Positions 45,341-56,717 are shown, numbered from the stretch's first letter. The stretch is 64,000 bases of DNA from Cynocephalus volans (GCF_027409185.1 NC_084463.1:66573852-66637851); one strand, 5' to 3'. The notes: generated from the sequence alone by a model not told the origin. Made by a program: numbers and translations.

Positions 45341-46009
45341 GAAAATTTGGAAAAATGCCTGGCTCGTAAAAGAGCCACATAACAACAACATAACTCTATT
45401 TTCATTTCCATTGCTCTATACACATCACCATAACTTTTAGAATTGGAAAAATAGCAATTCTTCTTTTTTAGATTCATATTTCAAATATTATGCATCTGTT
45501 TCCCAAAGTCAATTTATATAATTTACCTTTTTTTTGAGTTAGAATACATCTTATATTTATTTATTTATTATTTTTGGTAATCCTCGCTTAAAAATACTGC
45601 TGTGGGAGGTTTATGACAATTTCTTTTATCTAAATTATTTGAAAGTAAGTTGTGACCATAAATACAATGTATGGAATTATTTATTCATTCCTTTTTCTAC
45701 TTTTTTATATGAATGTTACTTTTACTTATTACTGTCTTTCTGTTCTGTTAGTTTGTTTTTACTTTTTGTTTTCTGACATTGATGAAATAGGACTTTTTCT
45801 GATATTTGAAATTAATAAGTCAATAATTTTTAGTACACTTTCATTTTGATCCTCCACTCTTGATTTATTTCAATTTTTTTTGCAAGACTTAATTATTTTT
45901 ATTTATGTCTTCATTCATTAAGAAGAATTTTCCAAAAACATTTTTTACATTATGGGCTATGACTTATCCCCTATTCTATCTCAGATACGAACTTTAATTA
46001 TTCTTTTAA
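45341..46009. other. Intergenic, AT-rich
   Basis: Nothing recognised. Confidence 0.35.
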
Positions 46010-46020
46010 TCTTTTAGAAT
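46010..46020. repeat. Target-site duplication, left, of PHB2 retrocopy
   Basis: TCTTTTAGAAT, repeated at 47356-47366, next to the poly-T that represents the poly(A) tail of the antisense retrocopy. Confidence 0.8.
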
Positions 46021-47355
46021 GTTTTTTTAAGTAATAAAAAATTACTAATTCCTGGGATGGTGGTTATCGCTTCCCAACCTTGCAAGAGAGAACAACACTG
46101 AAGGAAATCACTGAGAGATCACACACCGTCCCAACATCCCCTGCCACTACAGAAGGAGGAAAGTCATTCCCCTGAAAAAGAGTTGCTCTCCAGTCTTCCT
46201 TAATCCAAGAGGAGTTGGGAGGAGGAGTACACAGGGGACCATCACATGATAATGGGGCCGTGGTGGGTGTATGCTGGACCCTTAGCTGGCTCTTCAAACA
46301 GTGGAGAAGAAACAGATCCACATCTTGTCTGGGGGTGGAGTTCTGGTTGCCAGGCTCATTTCTTACCCTTGATGAGGCTGTCACCTCCCCAGGTGAAACT
46401 TTCATCTTGTGAGTTCAGCATGACCTTGTCAGCAGTGAGATAGGTGTGATTCTGTGATGTGGCGATCGATCGTCTTGGAGATGTTCTGGGCTGTCTGGAT
46501 CTTAAGAAGATCGATGTAGCCAGTGTTCTTGCTCACTGCTTCTCCAAGCATTTTGGCGGCCTCAGCCTCTCCCTCGGCCTGCACGATCTTCTGCTGCTGT
46601 TCTTGCTTTGCTTTTTCTACAAAGAACTGGGCCCACCGGGCCTCCTGCTGGGCCACGTGTTTGGCTTCTACAACAGCTGTGTACTCTCGGCTAAAGCCTA
46701 GCTCGGTGATGGGTACATCATCCAGGATAAGGCTGAAGTCCTTGGCCCTCTCGGTCAGCTCCCATAGGATCAACAGGGATACCTGGGCACGTTGGGTGAT
46801 CAGCTGTGAGGCATTGAACTTGGCCACCACACTCTTGAGCATTTCATTGACAATGGACAGCAACGCTCGCTCCTGGTAGTCTAGCCCTGAGCGCTGGTAC
46901 ATGCGGGGAAGCTCCTGGACATTGAGCCCAGACAGCACTTGCAGAGAGATGTTCACCATCTGCAGGTCTTTGGAGCCTGTAGGGGAGGAGATTTTCCTGG
47001 GTCTGGCCCGAATGTCCTAGATAATGGGGTACTAGAACCAGGAAATCCTAAAGTGAAGGCCCTCGGCCAGGATGGTGTCCTGCTGCAAGCACCAATCCGA
47101 TTAAAGATGGCTCTGTGCCCGCCTTTCGTGGTGAACACGGATCCGCGGTCACTACAGACCGCGGCGCCTGTCCATGCCCCGGGACCCGGCGGGCAGCAGT
47201 CCCTATAAGTCCTTCACGTTCTGGGCCATGTCTGATCCTGAGGCGGCCGCACAGCGCCAGAGGTCAGGAGCAGGGTGTCGGCCCGCCTCTGCACCACTCC
47301 AGGTTAGGGATCTCACATTTCACACGAGGGTTCGCCCAGTGGTGCTCGCGGGAGC
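46021..47355 (-). pseudogene. PHB2P: Processed pseudogene of prohibitin-2
   Basis: An intronless - strand copy of the PHB2 mRNA, with about 125 bp of 5' UTR, a start codon at 47227-47229, coding-like sequence to the TGA at 46356-46358, a recognisable 3' UTR with AATAAA-like end, and a short poly(A) (poly-T at 46022-46028). An 11-bp duplication flanks it. Breaks include an early stop just after the MAQNVKDL-like start, lost and shifted frames in the first 90 codons, and another frame loss near 46445. The longest surviving frame (46429-46959, 176 codons) contains [17 protein letters not shown] and [17 protein letters not shown]. The parent protein is a mitochondrial inner-membrane scaffold. This copy is not expected to be functional. 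Confidence 0.93.
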
Positions 47356-47366
47356 TCTTTTAGAAT
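47356..47366. repeat. Target-site duplication, right, of PHB2 retrocopy
   Basis: TCTTTTAGAAT, second copy, abutting the 5' end of the retrocopy. Confidence 0.8.
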
Positions 47367-47735
47367 ATTTTAATCTATTATTTTCAGACACATGTATTAG
47401 TTATGTGATATTATTGTAATTAGGATCTTCAATCTTCCAGTAAATTTTTAGACGGCGTTCAAAACCTTTTAGACTCACTGAGAATTAAAAATAGTTCTCA
47501 AATCATCTTCTCTGATATTAAGAAGCTCATTCTCAGAAATTCCCCTTTCTTTTGAAGTCTGAAGTTTTCTTTGCCATCTCGTGCATTCTTTTTCTGAAGG
47601 TGCATGTTATATTTCTCTTGCTCCTGTGTCATTCACAAAATATATGGTATTATCTAATGTTTTATGCACTGTATTTGTATGCAAATTGGCATATGTGAGC
47701 CTTAGCTTAGAATAGGATATTCTGAAAAGACTATT
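47367..47735. other. Intergenic
   Basis: No gene recognised between the PHB2 pseudogene and the young L1. Confidence 0.35.
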
Positions 47736-47748
47736 AAAAGGGTCATGA
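47736..47748. repeat. Target-site duplication, left, of full-length L1
   Basis: AAAAGGGTCATGA, preceded by TT, giving the classic L1 endonuclease site TT/AAAA. It is repeated at 54532-54544. Confidence 0.93.
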
Positions 47749-49265
47749 AGGTTTCAAGATGGCGGCGGCTGCGGCGGCTGGCGCGGGGTAGCTGAGGTGG
47801 AAAAGGCGGCCACTGGGCCTCAGGCAGCCGGGAAACTTGTGGACCTTCCTCTGGCCATCTCTTAAGGGAGGACTGCTGCTGCTGGCCGGTCGTGGGGGCT
47901 CAACGCCACTTTGCCCCCGGCAGGAGAGGCTGCCTCATTTACAGGCAACAGCTTTGAAGTGTGGAGCAGGAAAAGAACTGATTCTTAGCTGCAAAAGTGA
48001 GTCTTGAAACAGGGAACACGGCGCCAGGGCTGCTGTGGATGCAGCCAGGATCCCGGAGGCTGGGGCCGCACTGAAGGCGGCCAGCTGCCCTATTCAGGAT
48101 TCGAGGTTTCAGGCCGGCATTAAAGAAGACTCCTGGGAGCGCGCGAGCGGCGCCGCGACTGAACAGCTCGAGGCGGCAGCGCCGAGAACACGGAAGGCAA
48201 CAAACCAGAGACAGAGCGAGCGCCCGACCTGGCACAGCACTGTGAGTGATCCCTGGCACAGCTCTGTTCGGGGGGTGGTTGCCCACGCGGCTCCCCGACT
48301 GCACCACCAGGCCACTGACTGCCCCGGTGCTGCCTCCATTTTCCCAGGTGCGGGCAGCTCCGCCCTGCTCGGCCATCACTGAGCCCATTTGCTTGGCCTG
48401 GCGTGGGGCTTTCCGGACCCTGCGGGCCGGCTTCCTCTCCCACTCCCTCCACGGTTCTCTGGCAGGGCTGGGGGTGTGGGGCGTCCCGACCAGTTTTGGG
48501 AGGGCTAGGAAGTACGGGCGGGCCGACTGTCACTCCACCACACCCTGGACTCCGGCCCCGGTAAACTTCCTGTTACTGGGAGGCAGATACCATCTCTGCG
48601 ACCACCAGTTTGGAAAAAAGCCTAACGAATTTCTGGTTGGGAATAGTGTGGTAGGAGAGTTCCCAGGTCCGCTTGAACCTGCCGGAGAGCAGGCTGCAGG
48701 CGGGCACTAGACTCGGTTTATACCGGGGGGATACAAAGGTGAACAAGACCCGAGAAAGATCTACACAGTGTTACAAAGGCACCCAGAGAGACCGGTCGTC
48801 TGTGCCTAGCAGAAACCTGGTAGACTTCCTGGGCGAGGCGGTGCTGAGCAGGGTCTTGAAGGCCCAGCTGATAGACGAGGGGTGCAGAAGACACGCCCCA
48901 ACCCAGCACAGTGTGCACAGAGGGGGGAGACGTGCGGCCAGGGAGGCGGAGACTCGACAGAAACCACACACCCGGTGGGGTCGCCACTGCACGATCTAAC
49001 AGCCTGGGCCAGAGCACACGGAACGGGGAGAAGTCCTGTACAGAAAGTGAAAGCTCAACAGAGATCACACACCCTGTGGTACGTGATCCACCAGCCCAGC
49101 AGAGTACAAGCTGACCAGAAAGGTGGATCCCCGGAGAAGCCCAAGACCCGAGGCAACCACACACACAAGACACTAGAGGCCAACTGAGCAGTCACGGCGG
49201 GAGCCATACCAAATTGGCAACAACAGCAACATCCTAGTTAGTCATTAGTCTTAAACCGGTGGACT
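47749..49265 (+). promoter_or_regulatory. L1 5' UTR and internal promoter
   Basis: About 1.5 kb, GC- and CpG-rich, unlike its AT-rich surroundings, with no tandem monomers visible. By analogy with other L1s it should carry an internal RNA polymerase II promoter and be a methylation target. Several 100-150 codon frames on both strands here are typical chance frames of GC-rich DNA. Confidence 0.75.
47755..47766 (+). promoter_or_regulatory. YY1-like site at the L1 5' end
   Basis: CAAGATGGCGGC, starting at base 7 of the element, is a textbook YY1 motif. Human L1 carries a YY1 site at nearly the same place, where it fixes the transcription start. Confidence 0.7.
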
Positions 49266-50264
49266 GTGAAACCCCCTGCCACAATGAATAAACACCAAAA
49301 AAAAGACACCAGAAATACAAAAAATCAAGAAAGTACACCACCAAAAGTTAATAAATCTCATACTCTAGATCCTATAGAACAAGAAGCCCTTGAAATAACT
49401 GACAAGGAATTTCGAGTGATAATTCTAAAGAAACTGAATGAGATACAAGAAAACTCAGCTAGACATCATGATGAAATGAGGAAAAGTATACAGGATCTGA
49501 AAGAGGAAATATACAAGGAAATCAATGTCCTGAAAAAAAATGTAGCAGAACTTGCTGAACTGAAGAAGTTATTCAGCGAAATAAAAAACACAATGGAGAG
49601 TTTAACCAGCAGGCTTGTCGAAGTTGAAGAGAGAACCTCTGAACTTGAAGATGGGCTGTTTGAAATAACACAAGCAGACAAAAAGAAAGAAAAAAGAATC
49701 AAGAACATGGAAGAAAATCTGAGAGAGATATCAGACAACCTCAAGCGCTCAAATATCCGAGTCATGGGTATTCCAGAAGGGGAGGAAAATGGAGATTCCA
49801 TTGAAAACATATTCAACAAAATAGTGGCAGAAAACTTCCCAGGTATAGGAAAAATCACAGATCTTCAGATCCAGGAAGCTCAACGATCTCCAAACGTATT
49901 CAACCCAAAAAGGCCTTCTCCAAGACATGTCATAGTCAAATTGGCAAAACTCAGAGACAAAGAGAGAATCTTAAAAGCTGCAAGAGAGAAGCGTCAAATC
50001 ACCTATAAGGGAGCCCCAATCAGGTTAACATCAGACTTTTCATCACAAACCCTAAAAGCTAGAAAGGAATGGGATGATATTTTCAAAATACTAAAAGACA
50101 AAGATTGCCAACCAAGAATACTCTACCCTGCAAGGCTATCCTTCCGAAATGAGGGGCAAATAGTATATTTCTCAGACAAACAAAAACTGCGGGAGTTCAC
50201 TACCACAAGACCACCCTTACAAGAAATCCTCAAGGGAGTACTGGGTTTGGTTCCTGAAAAATAA
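49266..50264 (+). CDS. L1 ORF1 protein (RNA-binding chaperone), intact
   Basis: An open frame of 332 codons; the second Met at 49284 (MNKHQKK) is the more usual ORF1 start and would give 326 aa. It has a basic N-terminus, a heptad-rich coiled coil (about residues 60-150, with ISDNLK at its end), an RRM-type domain starting around SNIRVMGIPEGEENGDS, the PRHVIVKLAK strand, and a C-terminal domain with APIRLTSDFSSQTLKARKEW. The protein forms trimers that coat L1 RNA in the cytoplasm. The length is close to the 338 aa of human ORF1p. No lesion seen. Confidence 0.92.
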   Translation: MKPPATMNKHQKKDTRNTKNQESTPPKVNKSHTLDPIEQEALEITDKEFRVIILKKLNEIQENSARHHDEMRKSIQDLKEEIYKEINVLKKNVAELAELKKLFSEIKNTMESLTSRLVEVEERTSELEDGLFEITQADKKKEKRIKNMEENLREISDNLKRSNIRVMGIPEGEENGDSIENIFNKIVAENFPGIGKITDLQIQEAQRSPNVFNPKRPSPRHVIVKLAKLRDKERILKAAREKRQITYKGAPIRLTSDFSSQTLKARKEWDDIFKILKDKDCQPRILYPARLSFRNEGQIVYFSDKQKLREFTTTRPPLQEILKGVLGLVPEK

Positions 50265-50451
50265 CTACCACTGCCATAAAAACCTAAGAAAAATCTAAAC
50301 CCGCTAGTACAATAAAAATGGCATTCATGAAGAGAAAACAAGCTAACAAAAACACTATCTACAACCTAAGGAACCAACAAACAAAGAAACCAAACAGTAA
50401 ATCAGAAAGCAAGGAACAAAAGACACCTAAGACAACCAAACAACCAATAAA

Positions 50452-53400
50452 ATGCTAAGAATAAATCAACACCTTTCAATAACAACTCTTAATGTTAAAG
50501 GCTTAAATTCCCCAATTAAAAGACACAGACTGGCTGACTGGATCAAAAAGCAGGACCCAACTATATGCTGCCTACAAGAGACCCACCTCACCCATAAAGA
50601 TTCACACAGACTAAGAGTGAAAGGATGGAAAAAGATTTACCATGCAAACAGAAAAGAAAAACGAGCTGGAGTGGCTATTCTTATATCTGACAAAATAGAC
50701 TTTAAACTAAAAACCATAAAAAGAGACAATGAGGGTCACTACTTAATGATAAAAGGACTGATCCATCAAGAAGACATAACAATCATAAATATGTACGCAC
50801 CCAATGTTGGAGCAGCCAGATTTATAAAACAAACTCTATTAGACCTAAAGAAGGAAATAGACACTAATACCATAATAGCAGGGGACCTGAACACTCCACT
50901 GTCAATATTAGACAGATCATCTAGGCAAAGAATCAGTAGAGAAACACAAGATCTAAACAAGACTCTAGACCAATTGGAATTGGCAGATATCTACAGAACA
51001 TTCCACCCAACAACCTCAGAATATTCATTCTTCTCAGCAGCACATGGATCATTCCTCAGGATAGATCACATGTTAGGTCACAAATCAAGTCTCAACAAAT
51101 TCAAAAAAATTGCAATTATCCCATGTATTTTCTCAGACCACAATGGATTAAAATTAGAAATTAATAACAAACAAAACTCTGGAAACTATAAAAACACATG
51201 GAAATTAAACAGCAGTCTACTTAATGACATATGGGTCCAAGAAGAAATCAAGCAGGAAATCAAAAAGTTTATTGAAACTAATGAAAACAATGATACATCA
51301 TACCAAAACCTGTGGGATACTGCAAAAGCAGTATTGAGGGGAAAATTTATTGCATTAAATGCTCACTTCAGAAGAATGGAAAGATGGCAAGTGAACAACC
51401 TAACACTTCACCTTAAAGAACTAGAAAAACAAGAACAATCCAATCCTAAAGTTAGCAGACGGAGAGAAATCATTAAGATCAGAGCAGAACTAAATGAAAT
51501 TGAAAACCAAAAAACAATTCAAAAGATCAACAAATCAAAAAGTTGGTTTTTTGAAAAGATAAATAAAATTGACAAACCATTAGCATGGCTAACAAAAAAA
51601 AGAAGAGAGAAGACTCAAATAACAAAAATTAGAAATGAAAAAGGCGATATTACAACTGATTCATCTGAAATACAAGGAATCATTCGAGACTAGTATAAAC
51701 AACTATACGCCAACAAATTTGAAAATCTGGAGGAAATGGATAAATTTCTGGACACACACAAGCTCCCAAAACTGAACCGTGAAGACGTAGAAAATTTGAA
51801 CAGACCAATAACAATAAAGGAGATTGAAGCTGTTATCAGAAGGCTCCCAACAAAGAAAAGCCCAGGACCAGATGGATTCACAGCAGAATTTTACCAAACA
51901 TTCAAAGAGGAATTGACACCGATTCTTTACAAACTATTCCAAAAGATTGAAACGGACGCAAATCTCCCAAACTCATTCTATGAAGCAAACATCATCCTGA
52001 TACCAAAACCAGGTAAAGATATAACCAAAAAAGAAAACTACAGGCCGATATCCTTGATGAATATAGATGCAAAAATCCTCACTAAAATACTAGCAAACAG
52101 AATACAGCAACACATACGAAAAATTATTCATCACGATCAAGTGGGATTCATCCCAGGGATGCAAGGTTGGTTCAACATACGCAAATCAATAAATGTGATA
52201 CACCATATTAATAAACTCAAACACAAGGACCATATGATCATCTCTATAGATGCTGAAAAAGCATTTGATAAAGTTCAGCACTCATTCATGACAAAGACCC
52301 TCTATAAGTTAGGTATAGAGGGAAAGTATCTCAACATAATTAAAGCCATATATGCCAAACCCACTGCCAATATCATCCTGAATGGGGAAAAGCTGAAAGC
52401 TTTTCCTTTAAGAACAGGCACTAGACAAGGATGCCCACTCTCACCACTCCTATTCAACATAGTGTTGGAAGTACTAGCCAGAGCAATCAGAGAAGAGAAG
52501 GAAATAAAGGGCATCCAGATTGGAAAAGATGAAGTCAAACTGTCCCTGTTTGCAGATGACATGATCCTATATATCGAACAGCCTAAAACCTCTACAAAAA
52601 AACTCTTGGAATTGATAAATGATTTCAGCACAGTAGCAGGATACAAAATCAACACACAAAAATCAGGAGCATTTCTTTTCTCCAATAGTGAACATGCAGA
52701 AGGAGAAATCAAGAAAGCCTGCCCATTTACAATAGCCACCAAAAAATAAAATACTTAGGAATTGAGTTAACCAAGGAGGTGAAAAATCTCTATAATGAGA
52801 ACTACAAACCACTGCTGAGAGAAATTAGAGAGGATACAAGAAGATGGAAAGATATTCCATGCTCTTGGATTGGAAGAATCAACATAGTGAAAATGTCCAT
52901 ACTACCCAAAGTGATATACAAATTCAATGCAATCCCCATCAAAATTCCAAAGACATTTTTCTCAGAAATGGAAAAAACTATTCAGACATTTATATGGAAC
53001 AATAAAAGACCACGAATAGCCAAAGCAATGCTCAGCAAAAAAAATAAAGCTGGAGGCATAACACTACCTGACTTTAAGCTATACTACAAAGCTATAATAA
53101 CCAAAACAGTATGGACTGGCATAAAAACAGACACACTGACCAATGGAATAGAATAGAGAATCCAGAAATCAACCCACACACTTACTGCCGTCTGATCTTT
53201 GACAAAGGCACCAAGCCTATTCACTGGGGAAGGGACTGCCTCTTCAGCAAGTGGTGCTGGGATAACTCGATATCGATATGCAGGAGAATGAAACTAGATC
53301 CATACCTCTCACCGTATACTAAAATCAACTCAAAATGGATTAAGGATTTAAATATACACCCTGAGACAATAAAACTTCTTAAAGAAAACATAGGGGAAAC

Positions 53401-54277
53401 ACTTCAGGAAATAGGACTGGGCACAGACTTCATGAATACGACCCCAAAAGCACGGGCAACCAAAGGAAAAATAAACAAATGGGATTATATCAAACTAAAA
53501 AGCTTCTGCACAGCAAAAGAAACAATTAACAGAGTTAAAAGACAACCAACAGAGTGGGAGAAAATATTTGCAAAATATACATCTGACAAAGGATTAATAT
53601 CCAGAATATATAAGGAACTCAAACAACTTTACAAGAAGAAAACAAGCAACCCAATTAAAAAATGGGCAAAAGAGCTAAGTAGGCATTTCTCTAAGGAAGA
53701 TATCCAAATGGCCAGCAGACATATGAAAAAATGCTCAACATCACTCAGCATCCGGGAAATGCAAATCAAAACCACATTGAGATACCATCTAACCCCAGTT
53801 AGGATGGCTAAAATCCAAAAGACTATGAACGATAAATGCTGGCGAGGCTGCGGAGAAAAAGAAACTCTCATACATTGTTGGTGGGACTGCAAAATGGTGC
53901 AGCCTCTATGGAAAATGGTATGGAGGTTCCTTAAACAATTGCAGATAGATCTACCATACGACCCAGCCATCCCACTGTTGGGAATATACCCAGAGGAATG
54001 GAAATCATCAAGTCGAAGGTATACCTGTTCCCCAATGTTTATCGCAGCACTCTTTACAATAGCCAAGAGTTGGAACCAGCCCAAATGCCCATCATCAGAT
54101 GAGTGGATACGGAAAATGTGGTACATCTACACAATGGAATACTACTCAGCTATAAAAACGAATGAAATACTGCCATTTGCAACAACATGGATGGACCTCG
54201 AGAGAATTATATTAAGTGAAACAAGTCAGGCACAGAAAGAGAAATACCACATGTTCTCACTTATTGGTGGGAGCTAA
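50452..54277 (+). pseudogene. L1 ORF2 (endonuclease/reverse transcriptase) with three lesions
   Basis: An almost complete ORF2. Lesions: a TAG stop at 51691-51693 where L1 ORF2 normally has a tyrosine codon; loss of one A in the A-run just before the TAA at 52747-52749; loss of one T between 53114 and 53115. The length of 3826 nt plus the two missing bases equals 1276 codons, the usual ORF2 size. The endonuclease part shows [15 protein letters not shown] and SDHNGL; the RT shows [14 protein letters not shown] and FADDM; the C-terminal cysteine motif [18 protein letters not shown] is intact. The protein normally nicks DNA and primes reverse transcription at the target. Confidence 0.93.
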
Positions 54278-54530
54278 AAATTAATATATAAATTCACACA
54301 CACACATACACACATACACACACAAACCGGGGGGGGGGGAAGAAGATATAACAACCACAATTATTTGAAGTTGATACAACAAACAAACAGAAAGGACATG
54401 GTTGGGGGGGAGGGGGGGAGGGAGAAGGGAGGGAGGTTTTGGTGATGGGGAGCATTAATCAGCTACAATGTATATTGACAAAATAAAATTTAAAAAAAAA
54501 AAAAAAAAAAAAAACTAAAAAAAAAAAAAC
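54278..54530 (+). other. L1 3' UTR, purine tract and poly(A)
   Basis: It has a CA-rich stretch, two G-rich tracts (about 54329-54345 and 54403-54435) that could form G-quadruplexes, and an A-tail interrupted by CT. Confidence 0.85.
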
Positions 54531-54544
54531 TAAAAGGGTCATGA
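54531..54544. repeat. Target-site duplication, right, of full-length L1
   Basis: TAAAAGGGTCATGA, the second copy of the 13-14 bp target duplication at 47735-47748. Confidence 0.93.
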
Positions 54545-55373
54545 GAATTTGGGAATTGATCTGAGAAACATGCACAGAGATGTTACACTAGAAGAAAAAT
54601 TTGATTAGAAAATAATAGCCAACAGATCTGTCCTGTGTTCAAGTTCTTGTAAGTGCCAAGCATATGGGAGGGATTTTCTAGAGGAGGTAAAACTTCTCCT
54701 AAGACTTAAATGTGAGGAAGAATTAACCAGGTAGAATTGGAAACCTTTTATAATACTCATTAATTTTTTTCTAGAAAGGAGAAGCAGTATGGTTCACCAG
54801 AAAGCATTCATTCCAAAAAACTTTATCAATCAGTCATTTACTACAGATTTATGTGCCACCCATAAAGAGACCACAGGTGATGCATGTGGTGAGGAGATCA
54901 TTAACTTGTCTCATTCTAGTTCCAGCTCCTCATTTGCAACTTTAGTTGTGGGTATCTGGTCTGCAATTAGCAAGTGGCCATTATCAGGGCACTACGAAGT
55001 GAATATTCTTTCCCTTTTAGTCATTCTGTTTTCATTTTAATGTTTTGCTCTCAGTCTCCAGGGCTTTACTGTTATCTGAAGTTTCTTGAGTGAGTGGCCT
55101 GGTGTTTGACTTCTTCAGTTCGCTTGAAGATAGGCTCTGGTGAAATTTGGCAAAAGGCAGACTGGAGTAGGGGGTTTTGGTGCATATTTTCAACATTTCA
55201 AATGTAGCATATGAAAGGAAAATATAAATTTCTATTTAGAAGTAGGTGATTCTTCATTTACTGTATATTGTTAATGGTAAATTAATGACAGAATGAGTAT
55301 ATTACAAGTGGGGTGTAATTTTTCTCATTCATACCATAAAAAGTGAATAACTTTTTTTTCTCTTTCTCCTCAG
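54545..55373. other. Region upstream of UBTFL1
   Basis: It ends in a polypyrimidine tract with CAG (55345-55373), a candidate splice acceptor. TGATTAGAAAA at 54602-54612 is a two-mismatch DUX-like site. An 83-codon frame at 54789-55040 resembles nothing known. Confidence 0.35.
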
Positions 55374-55374
55374 A
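55345..55374 (+). promoter_or_regulatory. Candidate splice acceptor in front of UBTFL1
   Basis: CTTTTTTTTCTCTTTCTCCT followed by CAG at 55371-55373 is a strong acceptor about 130 bp before the start codon. If used, the UBTFL1-like gene has an upstream noncoding exon, possibly beyond the L1. Sequence only; no transcript evidence. Confidence 0.4.
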
Positions 55375-55502
55375 AACATAGAATCACACATACTGCAGAA
55401 ATTCCAGAAATAAATCATCTGCCGAATCTTGAGAGTGAAGTTTGAGCTCCTGCTGAGGTATCTGAAGGACTAGGACTTAATAAGCAACCCGAAGACCGAG
55501 AA

Positions 55503-56717
55503 ATGGTACTGCCCAGAGGACAAGACTGCTGGTCCAATGAAGACATCCTGAGGCTACTGGAATCCATGGAGAATAATCTCCTGTCCAATAACAGTCATTT
55601 GTTTAAAACAACCCTATCACATCAAGACTGGGAAAAAGTAGCTTTTAAAGATTTTTCTGGAGAAATGTGTAAGCTCAAGTGGTTAGAGATTTCTGTTAAC
55701 TTGAAGTTCCATGCTTTGAAAGAATTAGTCCTGGAAGCTAAGGAACACATTAAAAATACCTACAAAAGCAAAAACTGCAAGAAACATCCAGACTTCCCAA
55801 AGAAGCCCCTAACTGCATATAACCGCTTTCTCAAGGAGAACTGGCCTCAGTACTCTCAAAGGAACCCTGAGCTGACCAACTGGGAGCTGAACAAGTTGCT
55901 GTCTGAGAAGTACAAGGAGCTCCCAAAGCAGATAAAGCAGAAATATGAGGATTTCCAAAAGGGGAAGCAAGAGTTTGAGGAAAAACTGGCTCAGTTCGGA
56001 AAAGACCACCCTGATCTAGTTGAGGACTCCAAGAAATCCGGTGTCCCCAAGAGGAGCCATATCAAAACCCAACAGAAGTTTCAGAGAAATGTGAAAGAAG
56101 TGAGGTCTCCTCCAGAAACTGATGAATTTTCCAAGAAGATGAAATTCCATGGAGAGCCCAGGAAGCCCCCTATGAATGGATACCACAAGTTTCACCAAGA
56201 TTCATGGTCGAGTAGGGAGCTGCAACATTTGACCCTGAGAGAGCAGATGGTGGAGATTGGCAGACACTGGCAGCACATCCCACGGGGCCTGAAGGAACAT
56301 TACAGCAGCCAGGCTGAGCAGCTGCAGAAACAGTACAAAGTGGACCTGGATCTCTGGCTCAAGAGTCTGTCTCCCGAGGAATATGCTGCGTACAAAGAGG
56401 CAACCTATACTAAGTGTAAGAACAGGCCCACGACAGGAGGCCCAAACCCCAAGTTTAGACGAACAGATCTGCAGTCCTTACCAGCAAAGAGTCTTCAGGA
56501 AGGACTTGGAAAGGAGCAGGGACTGGAGGTTCTGGGGACAGAATCAACAGAGAATTTTCAAGTCAATTATCATCCCTCATGGGGATCAGAAGAGAATAAG
56601 AAGGAAGACGGGGAAGAGGACGATGGCAGTGGAGATGAAGATGAAGAGGATGAATCTGAGGGCAGTGGCTCCAGCTCATCTTCCTCAGGGGACTCCTCAG
56701 ATTCAGACTCCACCTGA
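55503..56717 (+). CDS. UBTFL1: UBTFL1-like HMG-box protein (preimplantation UBTF retrogene)
   Basis: An intact single-exon frame of 404 codons in good start context (GAGAAATGG). It is a shortened copy of the RNA polymerase I factor UBTF: an N-terminal region (1-95, with [17 protein letters not shown]), HMG box 1 (about 100-168, [11 protein letters not shown]), a linker, a box equivalent to the last HMG box of UBTF (about 219-287, [12 protein letters not shown]) and an acidic serine-rich tail (362-404, ending [10 protein letters not shown]). UBTF has six boxes, so the middle ones are gone, as in human UBTFL1. The lack of introns and the match to spliced mRNA show a retrogene origin; conservation of the frame argues for function. 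In other species the family acts in preimplantation embryos. In humans UBTFL1 lies on 11q14.3 near TRIM49/64/77 genes, and a TRIM gene lies 31 kb upstream here. Confidence 0.93.
   Translation: MVLPRGQDCWSNEDILRLLESMENNLLSNNSHLFKTTLSHQDWEKVAFKDFSGEMCKLKWLEISVNLKFHALKELVLEAKEHIKNTYKSKNCKKHPDFPKKPLTAYNRFLKENWPQYSQRNPELTNWELNKLLSEKYKELPKQIKQKYEDFQKGKQEFEEKLAQFGKDHPDLVEDSKKSGVPKRSHIKTQQKFQRNVKEVRSPPETDEFSKKMKFHGEPRKPPMNGYHKFHQDSWSSRELQHLTLREQMVEIGRHWQHIPRGLKEHYSSQAEQLQKQYKVDLDLWLKSLSPEEYAAYKEATYTKCKNRPTTGGPNPKFRRTDLQSLPAKSLQEGLGKEQGLEVLGTESTENFQVNYHPSWGSEENKKEDGEEDDGSGDEDEEDESEGSGSSSSSSGDSSDSDST

Larger units (their letters stand above)
47749..54530 (+). mobile_element. Full-length young LINE-1 (about 6.8 kb)
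   Basis: A complete L1 with a CpG-rich 5' UTR, an open ORF1, an ORF2 with three small lesions, a 3' UTR with a G-rich purine tract and a long interrupted poly(A). A perfect 13-bp target duplication and a canonical TT/AAAA integration site are present. The 3' end is almost identical to the truncated copies at 41629-42054 and 35347-35461, so the family was recently active. As sequenced, ORF2 is broken, so this copy cannot move by itself. Confidence 0.95.

Noticed and set aside
46459-46879. 80-118 codon + strand frames opposite the PHB2 pseudogene
   Set aside because: They are shadows of the antisense PHB2-derived sequence.
47939-49187. Several 100-154 codon frames on both strands in the L1 5' UTR
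   Set aside because: GC-rich DNA has few stop codons by chance. The frames overlap each other and match no protein. An ORF0-like antisense gene is conceivable but unsupported.
54789-55040. 83-codon frame upstream of UBTFL1
   Set aside because: No match to UBTF or another protein, so treated as chance.
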